Part shown: positions 30,640-41,642 of the stretch, piece after piece
Position numbering within the stretch: the stretch's first letter is position 1
How the letters are laid out: every line of letters begins with the position of its first letter
From: Stramonita haemastoma
Taxonomy: Eukaryota; Mollusca; Gastropoda; Neogastropoda; Muricidae
Direction of reading: 5' to 3'
Assembly: GCA_030674155.1 (NCBI GenBank)
Contig: CM060334.1
Location: forward strand, 31,220,374-31,284,373
DNA: 64,000 nt
Notes under the pieces: model-generated
Databases searched by the model: none
Told to the model about the DNA's origin: nothing
What the model saw: the letters and a program-made list of their open reading frames with translations, nothing else
Program-made: the position numbers and the translations under genes

Positions 30640-31275
30640 TTTGTTGGACTAAGTGGGCTTGTGTGGGCCGCCACCCTCCATCCCCGACCACCATCCCTGC
30701 AGGTTACTTTCCTATATACTTTCCTAAAGCCCCACTGAGAACAGCTCACTGCAATTTTCGACCAATGAGAAATTGCAATTTTCGACCAATGAGAAATTGC
30801 AATTTTCGAACCAATGAGAAATGCATTGCATGAGAAATGAGAGAGTAATACTCACAAATGGGGCTTTTGGAAGGTATATAAGAAAGTACCCCGTAGGGTG
30901 GGGGTCGGGGATGGTGGCGGCACACACAAACCCACCTAGTCTACAAACTTAAAACACACTTTTGCTAAGCCTTTTAAAATGTTGTGTTTTAAGTTTGTAG
31001 ACTAGGTGGGTTTGTGTGTCCGCCACCATCCCCGACCCCCACCCTACGGGGTACTTTCTTATATACCTTCCAAAAGCCCCATTTGTGAGTTACTACTCTT
31101 TCTCGCAATTCTCATTGGTCGAAAACTGCAATTTCTCATTGGTCGAAAACTGCAATTTCCATTTCTCATTGGTCGAAATCATTTTATGGTCGAAATTTTT
31201 CTCATTGGTCGAACTCAATTATGTCAACTGCAATTTCTCATTGGTTGAAAATTGCAGTGAGCTGTTCTCAGTGGA
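30640..31275. repeat. Palindromic repeat with CCAAT clusters and facing TATA motifs
   Basis: Inverted arms 30730-30958 and 30982-31274 centre near 30970. Each arm, read towards the centre, has CCAAT boxes (30762, 30786, 30811; complement at 31114, 31138, 31168, 31204, 31240), then TATATAAG (30875-30882; complement 31058-31065), then a GGGTCGGGGATGGTGGCGG block. A third, diverged copy of the core lies at 30640-30730 in the right-arm orientation. No long ORF. It could be a foldback element or duplicated promoter-like DNA. Confidence 0.85.
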
Positions 31276-31373
31276 TTCTGAACACTAGGCTATAGGGGTG
31301 GGGCTTTTCAGGCTGTATGCACCCTGTAGCAAGCCAGTGTCTCACAGCACAGGAGGGGTGGGGTGAAGGTGGA

Positions 31374-31590
31374 GGCTTACAATACAAACTTTACTACTGA
31401 AATATGCCCAGAAGAAATAAAATATTGGATACATAGCTTACAATACAAACTGTTCTACTGAAATCATTGTGCTCAGAACATATAAACTTATTTAAAAATA
31501 TCTGGATACATAGCTTACAGTACAAACTTTTCTACTGAAATCATGCCCAGAACAAATAAAATTATTAAAAAATATTGGATACATAGGTGT
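31374..31590. repeat. Tandem repeat, about 70-base unit, three copies
   Basis: Each unit contains AGCTTACAATACAAACT, TCTACTGAAATCAT, CAGAACAAATAAA and TTGGATACATAG. Confidence 0.85.
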
Positions 31591-32840
31591 TGATTCCAGG
31601 TTTTCAATAAATGGAGAGCCCTTTTGGTTGACATCCCCCCCCATTTAGTGTGTGCTATTTAGAAAATCCAACAATATGACAGGCTGTCAGGGAATTCTAT
31701 TCCACAATGGACAGGGTAGAATGTGACACTCCACCATGAAATGAATTGCTGACCTACTTTTCAGCTAGAAGCCAGGTTGTCAATATTGATTATATATAAA
31801 ACTATAGCCATCTTTTTACCTTAAACAAATATATCAAGATTCAGATTTCAATCTGCCCTTTTTAGCAGATTAATAATAAAATGCCAATACCTAAAAATTC
31901 AACTCTGGTGGAATGCAACTCATGTGGTGGAGCATCACACATCTTCGGATAGTATACCCAGACATTTCATAATTTCCAAATCCGGTGGCTTTTTTTCTTT
32001 TTTTGGGGGGGGGAAGCTGCACTGTTTCTGTAAAAAAGCTGACTGCATGATATGGTTTCTCTACCCCTCACTATCCCTACTGACATGGTGATTGTGTATG
32101 TGCTTGTAGCTACTGTTCACTATGATAAGATTATTGTTTGGTTATGACAAATTAAGGTTTGAAAATATCTATATATTTTGACATGAAGAGACCTCCTGTT
32201 TATTACTTTGATTAGTTAGCAAAAAAAAAAGAAAAAAAAAGAGATGTCCTATTACTGATCACACAACTAATCTACATTTCAAATTAGATCTAGTTATTTA
32301 TCATTTTTTACGAAGACCTATCCGTGATATGTTTCATTATGTTTCATGTTAAAAAGTACATGTGATAGTAAAAGATGTTGAAAGAATTGTACAGAGTTTG
32401 GGTGAACTTGAATGCAAAATGAGTTGTTAATGTGTCTCTTTTAAAGAGAGACACATTAGCAAACTGTAGTTTTAAGTACTACTTTAAACTCAGCCTGCTA
32501 CCCTAACAATCCTGCAAGACACCCCCTACTGCAACACTCTAAATAAACCGTAAGGCTGGTGCAAAGTGCTATTTGCTGATGAGAAAGTGCATGCACCTGG
32601 GCCTTGTCTCAACACAGACAAACCAGTGACAGGAAGATGTGTGCCTAAGGAATATGCCTACCACTTCAAGGGCAAGTACCCATAACATTACTTGAAAATA
32701 AAATCAAAATTGAAACAAGTGAAAAAGATCATTATCTCCAACCTATAAAAGTGACCTAATCTAGATCAGATTTACCTCTTTCCTCGAAAAAGATTTCCTC
32801 TGAACAGAGGTGGTGAAAAATGAGTAAGCTTTTGATCATC
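31591..32840. other. Intergenic, no gene seen
   Basis: A/T-rich. No coding or repeat signature recognised. Confidence 0.5.
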
Positions 32841-32843
32841 ATA

Positions 32844-33106
32844 GCCGCCACTGTAGTCAAGTGGTTAGGGTGTTGGACTCGTAATCTGAAGGTTGCGGGT
32901 TCGATCCCAGCTTTCGGCTATGGCGTTGTGCCCTTGGAAAAGGCACTTTACGGCTATTTGCTCACCCCACCCAGGTGTAAAAGGGGTACCAACCTTGTGT
33001 TGGGGGTTAACCCTGCGATAGACTGTGTTGGGTTAACCCTGCGATGACGGCTCCTGTCCAGGGGGGAGTCTATGACTCCGTCGCTTAACGCCACAGAAAC
33101 CGGGTT
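32844..33106 (+). mobile_element. tRNA-Thr-derived SINE, copy 5, 3' truncated
   Basis: Head intact (TAGTCAAGTGGTTAGG, GGTTCGATCCC). A short internal duplication of GGTTAACCCTGCGAT is present, and the body stops at CACAGAAACCGGG without the usual tail. Confidence 0.92.
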
Positions 33107-35026
33107 AATCACAGATTGATTAGCTGCACCTTACAGAATCATAAAAAATCCTGTATCTCCCCCCCCCCCCCCCCTTCCCAACCTTTATATTTTTATTTAC
33201 AGAGAGATTATTGGTAATAGATTCTTCAACAAATCCATAGTAGCCTGGGTTCTCCTTCCTTTCTTAGATTGTGCCTTCCTATTCTTTCATACATTTGGCG
33301 ACATATTTATGAGAGCTGTTCAAGAAGTTCATTGCCTAACTATGAAGATGTCAACAGATTTTTTCTCACCTGTTATTTTCCAATGTAGTCTCCCTTCAAC
33401 ATCACACACATGCACCGGTGCTTCTACCTGAAATATTGCACTGATACATGAATCATACAATCTTTCTTTGCTTCAGTCACATAACTCATCCTGCTTTCAG
33501 CCGACTGCTGGCTGCCAACTACAGCACTCAAAGGCTATAGACACTGCAGCCAAGCAGATGTGCATGAACACACTATATACATACGGAGGGAGGGGTCACC
33601 TTCTGAGATGAAGAACTTCAAGGACATCACAAACAAAGGTCAATCGAGCAACAGCAAACTCTGTACGAATACTGGGCAGTTCTGCACCATTTCAGGCATG
33701 ACTTGTAAAATAAGCTGCAAAAGCATATTAGGCACAACTACAACATCCCATTTCACCTGAAAAAAGAAACCTGGAAGAGTTTCTTAGACACAGTTACCAC
33801 TTACTACTTTATCTTCTTTTCATGCTTTCACCAACCACAGTCAATGCTGCTTAACTGTCGCTTGGGGAAAGAAAGTGCTCTGACCACTGAGCTATCCCGT
33901 CCCATAATGTATAGTATAGTATAGTATGTATAGTATATATAGTTTATAGTTAGATGCATGAACATTACCATTCAGCCTGATTATCAAACACAGGGTGTAT
34001 GTAATGCTGATTACAATGTCTACTAATTGCTCTAGTGCCCAACTTTAAAATCAGATGTAAGCAGAGATCGCTGTAAGTCTGCAAGCAAACAATCCCTACC
34101 TGGCCTGAAAAGTACCACTTAACAAACCATTCCTTTTCACTAAAGTGAGGGGGGGAGGAGGGGGGTACAGACAGTTTCTAGGGGCGACATTCTTGTATAA
34201 CAGGGGAATGAATATGCCCAAAGACAAAATTCCCACATCTGAAACAGCACAATATTTAAGAAACTATTCTATTCCTCACCAGCCCTTTCTTTGGCAGGAA
34301 ACTTCAGCGCCTGTCATTTCTCCGCAAATCCTCAAGAGCTGGGTTGTGAAAGTTGCACACACAAAAAATTGATGAAAATACAACAGCACAGCAAACAGCC
34401 ACCAATCATGCATCAAGGACACCCTGGGCAGTGACCTCAGCTGCGACCTTTCGTCTTGTCAAAATAGATAGTCAACTTTTCTTTGTTACATTTATCACAT
34501 TTTCCCCAACAGCAGGAGTAAAGCCATTCACATCACTGAAATGTCACATTGGGCCACGGAACATTGAAGGCAAATAAGACCATCCCGTATTCTGGAAGGA
34601 ACAATTTCTTCATCAGACGTTTCTTACAAAAGAAACCTGGAAAAGAAAATTACTACGTGATTAGAACAGTTTTCAAGCATGCACATTCAGAAAATGTTAG
34701 TGGCACGGGCTTGATTCATCTGAGGGTTCAAAACCAATCTGTAGACCTTGGCAAGCATGTATAATATGGAGAGGGAAACAAAAACTAACCATCAACACAT
34801 CACATCATAGATGATGAAAAAAAAAAAAGGTATTACAGAGGAACGGCCCAAATGAATTTGTAAATAAATACACCTGCATTAAACATTTGTACTATGGTTT
34901 ATTAATTACAAGAATGAAAGATTACACCGAGAACAGGTAGAATGCTGTCATGATAAAAAGGAGACAATTTCTGCACGTTTTCAAATGTATGACTGAGGCG
35001 ATCGGACTAATATTTGGGAAAGAATG
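33107..35026. other. Intergenic, no gene seen
   Basis: Holds a C-run near 33157, a partial tRNA-headed SINE at 33840-33903 (minus; also at 58262-58395) and a degenerate TATAG tract at 33907-33945. Several short frames, none exon-like. Confidence 0.5.
33840..33903 (-). repeat. SINE family D head, partial
   Basis: The complement reads GGGACGGGATAGCTCAGTGG then TCAGAGCACT, a pol III A-box-like head, and AAGCGACAGTTAAGCAGCAT. The same arrangement recurs at 58262-58395. Confidence 0.6.
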
Positions 35027-35029
35027 AAG

Positions 35030-35455
35030 GTGGAAAGGATGGTTAAGACGTTCGCCTGCCAACAAGTAAAACCGTGAGTTTCTGGGTTCATACCCAGCCT
35101 CACCCTTTCTTCCCAGTTTGACGAAAAAATCGAACTGAATGTCAAAGTCATTCAGATGAGACTATAAACCGAGGCCCTGTGTGCGGACGCACGCAGAACA
35201 TCTTGCACACACGTTAAAACCCCATTCCGCCTTTCGGAAGAGCAGGCCATTGCCTGCTGGTAGGAGCAGATGACAAAATTATTTTAAAAAAATCAGCATG
35301 CACACAGGTGTCGCGTTTAGACACCATCCCCGAGGGAAAAAAAAAAAAAAGGGTAGGCGCTGCACTTGTGGCGATGCGCTCTCCCTGGGAGAGCAGCCCG
35401 AATTTCACGCAGAGAAATCTGCTGTGACATAAAGTGGTATAAAATAAAATAAAAG
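35030..35455 (+). mobile_element. SINE with family B core and family C tail
   Basis: A tRNA-like head (AGACGTTCGCCTGCC, GGGTTCATACCC) leads into TTCAGATGAGACTATAAACC and CGCACGCAGAACATCTTG as in family B, then ends with the family C tail (CAGCCCGAATTTCACGCAGA, TCTGCTGTGACAT) and an AAAAT tract. Confidence 0.78.
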
Positions 35456-37334
35456 ACAGGCTGTCATTTGTAAATAAGTTCAGAGACAGAACAATGAGAT
35501 ATAGAAAGTAAAGATACAAGAACTCTGATCTCAGATATTCATCAAACAAATAAAACACCAAACAAATTGCTTCCATGAAAACGTATCCGTATTTTGGCAG
35601 AAACACCCTGCCACGGACCACTCTTTATTCGATTCCTTGTCATAAACATAAAACAGAACACAAAATAGTGATGCCGATGGCCCAATGAAAAGCTAATTCA
35701 AGAAGCACGAAAACAAAGTTCAACCAGCACAAAAAACAATATTGATAACAACAACAACAACAATCAATAACCAGCACTGCGACATGCCAAATAAACATGG
35801 CTTTCTATGATGTATGACAGTTAACTTTAAGGAAACAGATACAGCAATGCTAAATAAATAGAAAAGTGGAATTAAGTCACTTTTCTTCAATAGATTCAAT
35901 AACGAACCCACCAGAAAGACCTCTATCTGTGCATTTGGCTTGGTCTGTCTTTCGTTCTCTAAAAAATCATTTCACGTGAATTGATTTATAACTGTTTATA
36001 GCCCAGCCCACCAGAAAGGCCCTTTTATAACTGACACTGTCTCAGAAATGCTACAATGGCAACTTTTCTTTGAAGTTTGAAAACAGACAAATATAACTAT
36101 TAAGCATGCAAGGACTCTGTCAGAACATCCCGTTCATCCACTGGGACAGGTTGGGAGTTACCGCTCTTCTACTTTGATTACATTACAGTTCCAGCAGAAA
36201 GTTCGGGGAGGGGGAACAGAAACACCCTGTCACTCAGCTGAGAAATGCAGACACTGCCATTATTTAAATATAGACAATCATAATTTTATCTAAGCAGTGG
36301 TAACATGCTTCATTTTCTTTTTCTTACTAGTCTGAGTTCAGTTTCAATATATAGCTCTTGTGACAGACTGGGTAATAAAACATGATCACAGCTATCAAAG
36401 GCTAGGCCTAGGTATGACGCATTCTTTAAAACCAAACACAGCCTGCAACAATTCGAACGTTTTGAAGGACACATGCAATTTGATTGGTAGTCAGGTCCAC
36501 AGCATCTGCACATAGCTGGATGAGGGCATATTGTTGGTAATAGCAGAAACAAACATCGCCAGTGGCTTTTGTCCCGAAGAACACTGGATTCTGAAGCAAG
36601 GTTAATTACAAAGGGACACTTACACATGCCCTTAGCAACAACAACAAAGAAAAAGGAATCAAAACAAAAACTCGCACAAAAAAACAAAAAAAAACACCCC
36701 CCCCAAATCCTAATTAAGGATCTGAATGCAATAATCAAAAACAATGCAGCATTCGCTTGTATCCATTCTTTTTTAAAGCAAAACTTTTTTTTCCAAAATT
36801 GCGTTTTTGCACCAGAAACATACACACCAATACCACACTGTTTTATAGACTCGGTTACACCAAGAGCAATTTCAGTGTACGCACTACGCTTCTCTTCCTC
36901 CTCTTCAAAACAGAAGTAAAACTCACCTGACATTCAATGCACATAGGTAGGAATCATGAATACACCACACCACATAAAGCTCAATTCTTTCACCGAACTC
37001 ATGTTTTCTTCGTGGACCCAGAGGACAAAATTACAGTTCAAGACAGGGACTAGAATTACCATTTTTCTCAAAGAGAGGAGAGGAAAGACTGATTTTAGGT
37101 TGTGGTCCAGAAGGCAGAGTCATAGGCCTAGGTTGGCTAGTAGCTCTGGGGCCAGAGATGAACTAGGACAACTACCCCCCCCCCCCAAAAAAAAAACACA
37201 CCCCACAACCCCAACCAACCAAACCACATAAAAAGAGGACGCCTTTCAAGAGGGACATACCTGCAATACTACTACCTTCCAGCTAGAACAGGACCCCTAC
37301 TCAAGCATGATCTTTTCATTTTTTCATTTAATTT

Positions 37335-37420
37335 CACCAGTGGTGAGATTTTGCACATGCAACCGTTTTTACCCACCATGACGGTAGCCACATTCCAACT
37401 TCGGGGACAAACATGAGCTG
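37335..37420 (+). repeat. Dispersed repeat, TGGTGAGATTTTG family
   Basis: The clearest short copy: GGTGAGATTTTGCACATGC, TTTACCCACCATGACGGTAG, CATTCCAACTTCGGGGA. Confidence 0.62.
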
Positions 37421-38219
37421 AATGAGAAAAAAAAAAAAAGACAGCAGGCAAATGAAAACCAAAATCTACACATTCACTATGCTCATATCTGGTTCAAAAG
37501 ACATCGACAGCAATCCTTTTTATGCTGGAATCTAGACAAGGACAGCACACAACCCACCCTCACTCCTGCCTCAATGGAACCCATCCACAGCTACAGCTTT
37601 GGCCCCAAAACTTACCCAAGTCCTTTAAAGAGTAATAGGAACTGACAGAGGCAATGAAGAGGACTCTGAACTGAACTGAAGATAGGAACATGGCAGGGAT
37701 TGCCAAACATGAAAGAAGTCCCACAGCACCCTTGTTTGATTATGTGGTATTATCAACCAGTCCAATAAAAATGAATAATTTACCACAACAAATTTAAACT
37801 CAAAATACAAAACAAAAGCATGCTTGCTGTGACAAAAAAGTGACTTGCAGGTACCCATGGTCGCTGCTTTGCTACCAGCTTTCAAGCTCCCTCACGAACA
37901 TCCACAGACTTGTAATGATGGTAACTCTTCACACCCCAAAATTGTTATAAAAAATTTTTTTTTTTAAATTGATCATGAGTTTTTCATCAGATAAATCCTT
38001 ATCACTTTCAAGGAACAATGGAAACCTTATCACAAGAAAGTGCTACCAAGAGTATCCAAGACCTCCAGACAAAACTATGCATTGAGATTATTTGGCCGAA
38101 CTGCCCAGCCCACATCAGACAAGAGAACAACTTCACAGTCTTGGGTCTGTCTTACAAGGCAGTCAACCATGACATTTTCCCAGTGCCTATTCATAACAAA
38201 ACATTATATATATATATAC

Positions 38220-38250
<31 letters not shown>

Positions 38251-38416
38251 ATAAGCACATAATGCCCCTAAAAGCTTCGAGCGATCAGAAAGTAAATCCC
38301 ACACATTTCACCAACACATTATATTGAATTTGTATAAAGAGAAACTCTAAAATAACTGCTTGATGTGCTGAATATTGCATACTGAGAAAGTTCAACATCA
38401 TAGCATGTCTCTCAAC

Positions 38417-38495
38417 TCAACTGTCCCCACTGCTGCTGTCGTCAGCAGGAGCTCCACGCAGTGCCATCAGGGTTGGCCATCTCTGTCCGTCCCTG
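38417..38495 (-). CDS. Possible terminal exon, gene unknown
   Basis: The complement has ATCAG|CAG|GG (NAGNAG acceptor) followed by an open frame RDGQRWPTLMALRGAPADDS then SSGDS and TGA. It is more G/C-rich than its flanks and ends in an acidic Ser-rich tail, like a real C-terminus. But the pyrimidine tract is poor, it needs a phase-2 donor, and I find no partner exon. Could be chance. Confidence 0.2.
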
Positions 38496-39790
38496 CTGAT
38501 ATCTACGATGATCATTAACAATGGTGTAAACATAGCAGCCAACCTTAAGGAATGAAAAAAAAAAAAGAGCAGTGGTCAGGTAGTGCAGCCAGCCCCTCTG
38601 AAGCTGAAGACATTTTTTATGATTACAGGAGCAAACTTTTCAGCTCCTGAAAAACATGCTGAAGTTAGGAAAGAATACAGCTTCAGCCTTGCTTTGTTGT
38701 TTTGAACTTCGACAGAAACAAATTCATCCATGTAAGGCGATCGATACACGACGGCCCCAACTTAATATGCATGCACAATCAGCCATTATCTCCCTTGCAC
38801 GTTATCGACTGCTACTACTTGTTTGTTTTGGCCTCACCTTTGCATGCATAAAGGCATTCCCATGCATTAGCACTTGCACTAGAAACTTGTAAAAAATCAG
38901 TTTTTGAGCACCTCGCATAGCAGTCAAGCAAGACCACTGAAAACAGAACTGGATGCCAAAATTGTGCTCATGTGCAGCAAAGTCATTTTGTCCATTGCAT
39001 GAAATTTTACAATTGCACCAGCACAAGAGTGGAGCAGAAGGCAGACCTTTTGCCTAGTCAAAACTGATCGATGCATGGAAAATCCTCCTTGTCTTTGAGA
39101 ACAAACTTCAGACAGACACAGCTATCAAACTTTGTGCTTTTCTTCTACATCTTGGTGATTGGCAATGGACACCAGACGTGCTGCTGTCATACTCAATTAA
39201 CATGATTTTTTTTTCTCAAAATTTTGGAAACTGGAAACTTTCCTTTTTAGATCATAATCATGGATTAAAAAATGGAAAAAAATCCAGGAAAAAAAAAAGG
39301 AATAGTTGGCAGCTATGCATAACTTATGCAACAAAAAGATACTGACCCAGTCAAAACTCTTGTTCAAACTGCAAAATGAAACCACAAACTGTGCACGCAG
39401 AACTAGGTCACATCCAGTGAGAAAGTGACAGTCATTCTCATTTGTTCCTGACACTAACTAGATACCACAGGCACCAAAAACAAAAACAAAAAAAAAAAAT
39501 AATAATAAAAAAATAAATAAATAAATAAATATATATAAATAAAACTTTTTTTTTTAAAGAAAAACAACAACTAGATACCACATGCAGAACATGACCTTCT
39601 CAACACCAGCTCTGAAAGCAGTATCTGATCCAAAACCCAAGGGGAACACTGCAGAAACACCCAACACCTCTAGCAAAAAGAAAAGACCTTCACAATAAGT
39701 ATAGATGCCCATACCTCTAAGAGATGAAGTTAGAATCCATCCCTGAAAAGGCAAACTACATTCAGAGTATCTCAATATCTCCTGAGCTAA

Positions 39791-40885
39791 TTAACTCTCC
39801 TACTACCGCCCCGGCGGGTTGACCCGCCCGCTTACTACTTGGTCCGCGAAGCCGCGGGCGGGTGTGCCCGCCGAATACCTGGGAACACCTGGTGTCTCCC
39901 TTTGCGCTATTTATACACCATGGTCATACACCCTTTATCCTTTGAGCATGCGCAGTGGCTCCCAAATAGAGTTAGCTGCCGCCATTTGCAATTTTGTCTT
40001 CGGTGGATCGATTTTTGTGCTGTTTTTTGCGATTTTACGGCGATGTCATCGAGTGACGAGTTATGGAGGGAAGCCCATCAAGATGGCGACAGCTACAGCG
40101 AACTTTTTGGAGGATTTTCTGTGAATAAAACAGTGGAATCTGAACTTATGTGGACTGAAATGGACTTAGAAGCTGCACAGACGATGCAGGAGTTGCAGAG
40201 TGGAATCGAAGTGCTGTGTTTACGGACAGTTCGAGTGATGAAGATGACAATGGCAGTGACGTAAATAACGATCTTGCCGAGGGGAACATGTGACTGTTGC
40301 TGGTTGAAAATGAAAGAATTATGTGAAAATAGTGGCTCCAGAAACTTAAAAAACGATGCTAGTGACTGGTGAGATGTACAATGTTTTTTTTTTCTCGGTT
40401 TTTCACTGACGAAGTGCAAAATAAAATTGGAACTAACCATGATCCGATTTCAATGGCTGTTTGTTCGTCAGCCTGTATGCTTGTTTGCGAGTGTGTTTGC
40501 ATGTTATTCTAGCATTATCTGATCATTTTTATTTATTTTCCATGCATGCATGTTTGATTTTAGTTTACTTCATCATGATGATTCTTTGCCGCTTGAAGTA
40601 CTCGTATTAAAAAAAAAAAATATTGAGTAACCACCGTCGTCAACAACAACCACAACATCATCACCATCAGCATTCAACAACAACAAGTCACACAAGAGTC
40701 AGATGAAGAAGTATGTTTCTTTCTTCAAAACTACACAAGCACAGAAAGTTTCATGCAAATGTGTCTGTATTTCGATTTTTTATGATTTTTTAAAGTCAGT
40801 AGGTGTGAAACTGATGGGCACTGGTGAAATTACTTGGTATGCAGTGGTGAGTAAGAGAAATGGAACTCGGTAGTAGGAGAGTTAA
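39791..40885 (+). mobile_element. Short piggyBac-type transposon with TTAA duplications
   Basis: TTAA at 39791-39794 and 40882-40885 flanks perfect 14-base inverted ends CTCTCCTACTACCG / CGGTAGTAGGAGAG (39795-39808, 40868-40881). TTAA insertion is typical of piggyBac. Inside are C/G-rich subterminal palindromic blocks (39808-39870), a TATA-like TATTTATAC at 39908, and only the N-terminus of a transposase frame. At about 1.09 kb it is an internally deleted, non-autonomous copy. Confidence 0.87.
40043..40264 (+). pseudogene. Truncated piggyBac-type transposase N-terminus
   Basis: Starts at the ATG at 40043 (MSSSDELWREAHQDGDSYSE) about 250 bases inside the left end. From about 40205 the acidic continuation DSSSDEDDNGSDVNNDLAEG is in another frame and soon stops. 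Acidic Ser-rich starts are usual for this transposase family; the catalytic DDD domain is absent. Confidence 0.65.
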
Positions 40886-41426
40886 GCACAAGATGATGCA
40901 GGAAACTGCAATAGCTTTTCATGTATTAGCAACCATCTTCGTTTTGCCCATCAATGCCTTCAGGATGCTAAAGCTAGCAGAAATGCAACTACCATGGATA
41001 CTTGGCAGGTCTGTCTTTTTTGTGCCTTCATATGACGGTATATGAAAACAATGTCTTTTCACTGAAGATTGTATAACTTCAGCCCCCACCCCACCCCCAC
41101 CTCAGTGACAGTGCCATTCTTACCACTGCTCTAATCAAAAACAAAACTGAACATCTCTCCACTTTTTTCAGGAAGAAAATAAAACACAAAAATTCACATC
41201 CGACACTACCGATGACTGCAACAGGGTCTACGGTCCATTTCAATCTTTCTCCTCATTCACTCACGTTTTCCAGGGACATGTCACCAAGACATGTCCCCCC
41301 CATACACCATCCTAGCTCACACCACATGGACAACACAAAATGTGCTCTGTCATCTTCAGTAAACACATCACAAAGGAACAGACCAGACAAGAGTGCACCA
41401 CAGTCTTTTCTGCGGGCATCAGATTT
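40886..41426. other. 3' flank of the snurportin-like gene
   Basis: Probably 3' UTR and flank of the minus-strand gene. I could not find a clear minus-strand AATAAA between 40886 and its stop codon. Confidence 0.4.
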
Positions 41427-41642
41427 TCAGGAGGCAGCAGCGTTATCCTCTGAAGCTGCTGTTGCTGCTGCTGCCGCCTCTCCTGCTGCCCCCGCTGCCG
41501 CCTTCTTCTTGGAGGGGAGGATGTGTTCCGGGGGTTTCCAGCCTAGCACGCTTTCAATGTTTTCTGGCGGGAGCCACAGCACGTTGGGGGATGTGCCGGG
41601 CACGTACAGGCTTTTGGTGTAGAAGAAGAGGATACCGTCCAC
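41427..41642 (-). CDS. SNUPN: Snurportin-like last exon
   Basis: Phase 0 in (ACCTTGCAG|GTGG). Encodes VDGILFFYTKSLYVPGTSPN and the Trp-containing VLWLPPENIESVLGW, then KKKAAAGAAGEAAAAATAAS and a short acidic end; stop TGA at 41427-41429. The Ala tract comes from a GCN/CAG-like run. Confidence 0.92.
   Translation of the reverse strand: MDGILFFYTKSLYVPGTSPNVLWLPPENIESVLGWKPPEHILPSKKKAAAGAAGEAAAAATAASEDNAAAS

Larger units (their letters stand above)
35460..39790. other. Intergenic, no confident gene
   Basis: Includes a TGGTGAGATTTTG repeat (37335-37420), (AT)/(CA) microsatellites at 38204-38252, and a possible minus-strand exon at 38417-38495. A 207-codon minus-strand frame at 36310-36933 has no family features and is low-complexity. 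Part may be 3' flank of the minus-strand gene. Confidence 0.45.

Noticed and set aside
30555..31288. Repetitive NCNFSLVE / FRPMRN frames as a protein with repeats
   Set aside because: They are translations of the CCAAT-rich tandem units in the palindrome, in inconsistent frames.
36310..36933. Minus-strand 207-codon frame as a gene
   Set aside because: Low-complexity Phe/Cys/Glu-rich runs, no family motif, no splice context, and an opposite-strand frame of similar length over the same bases.
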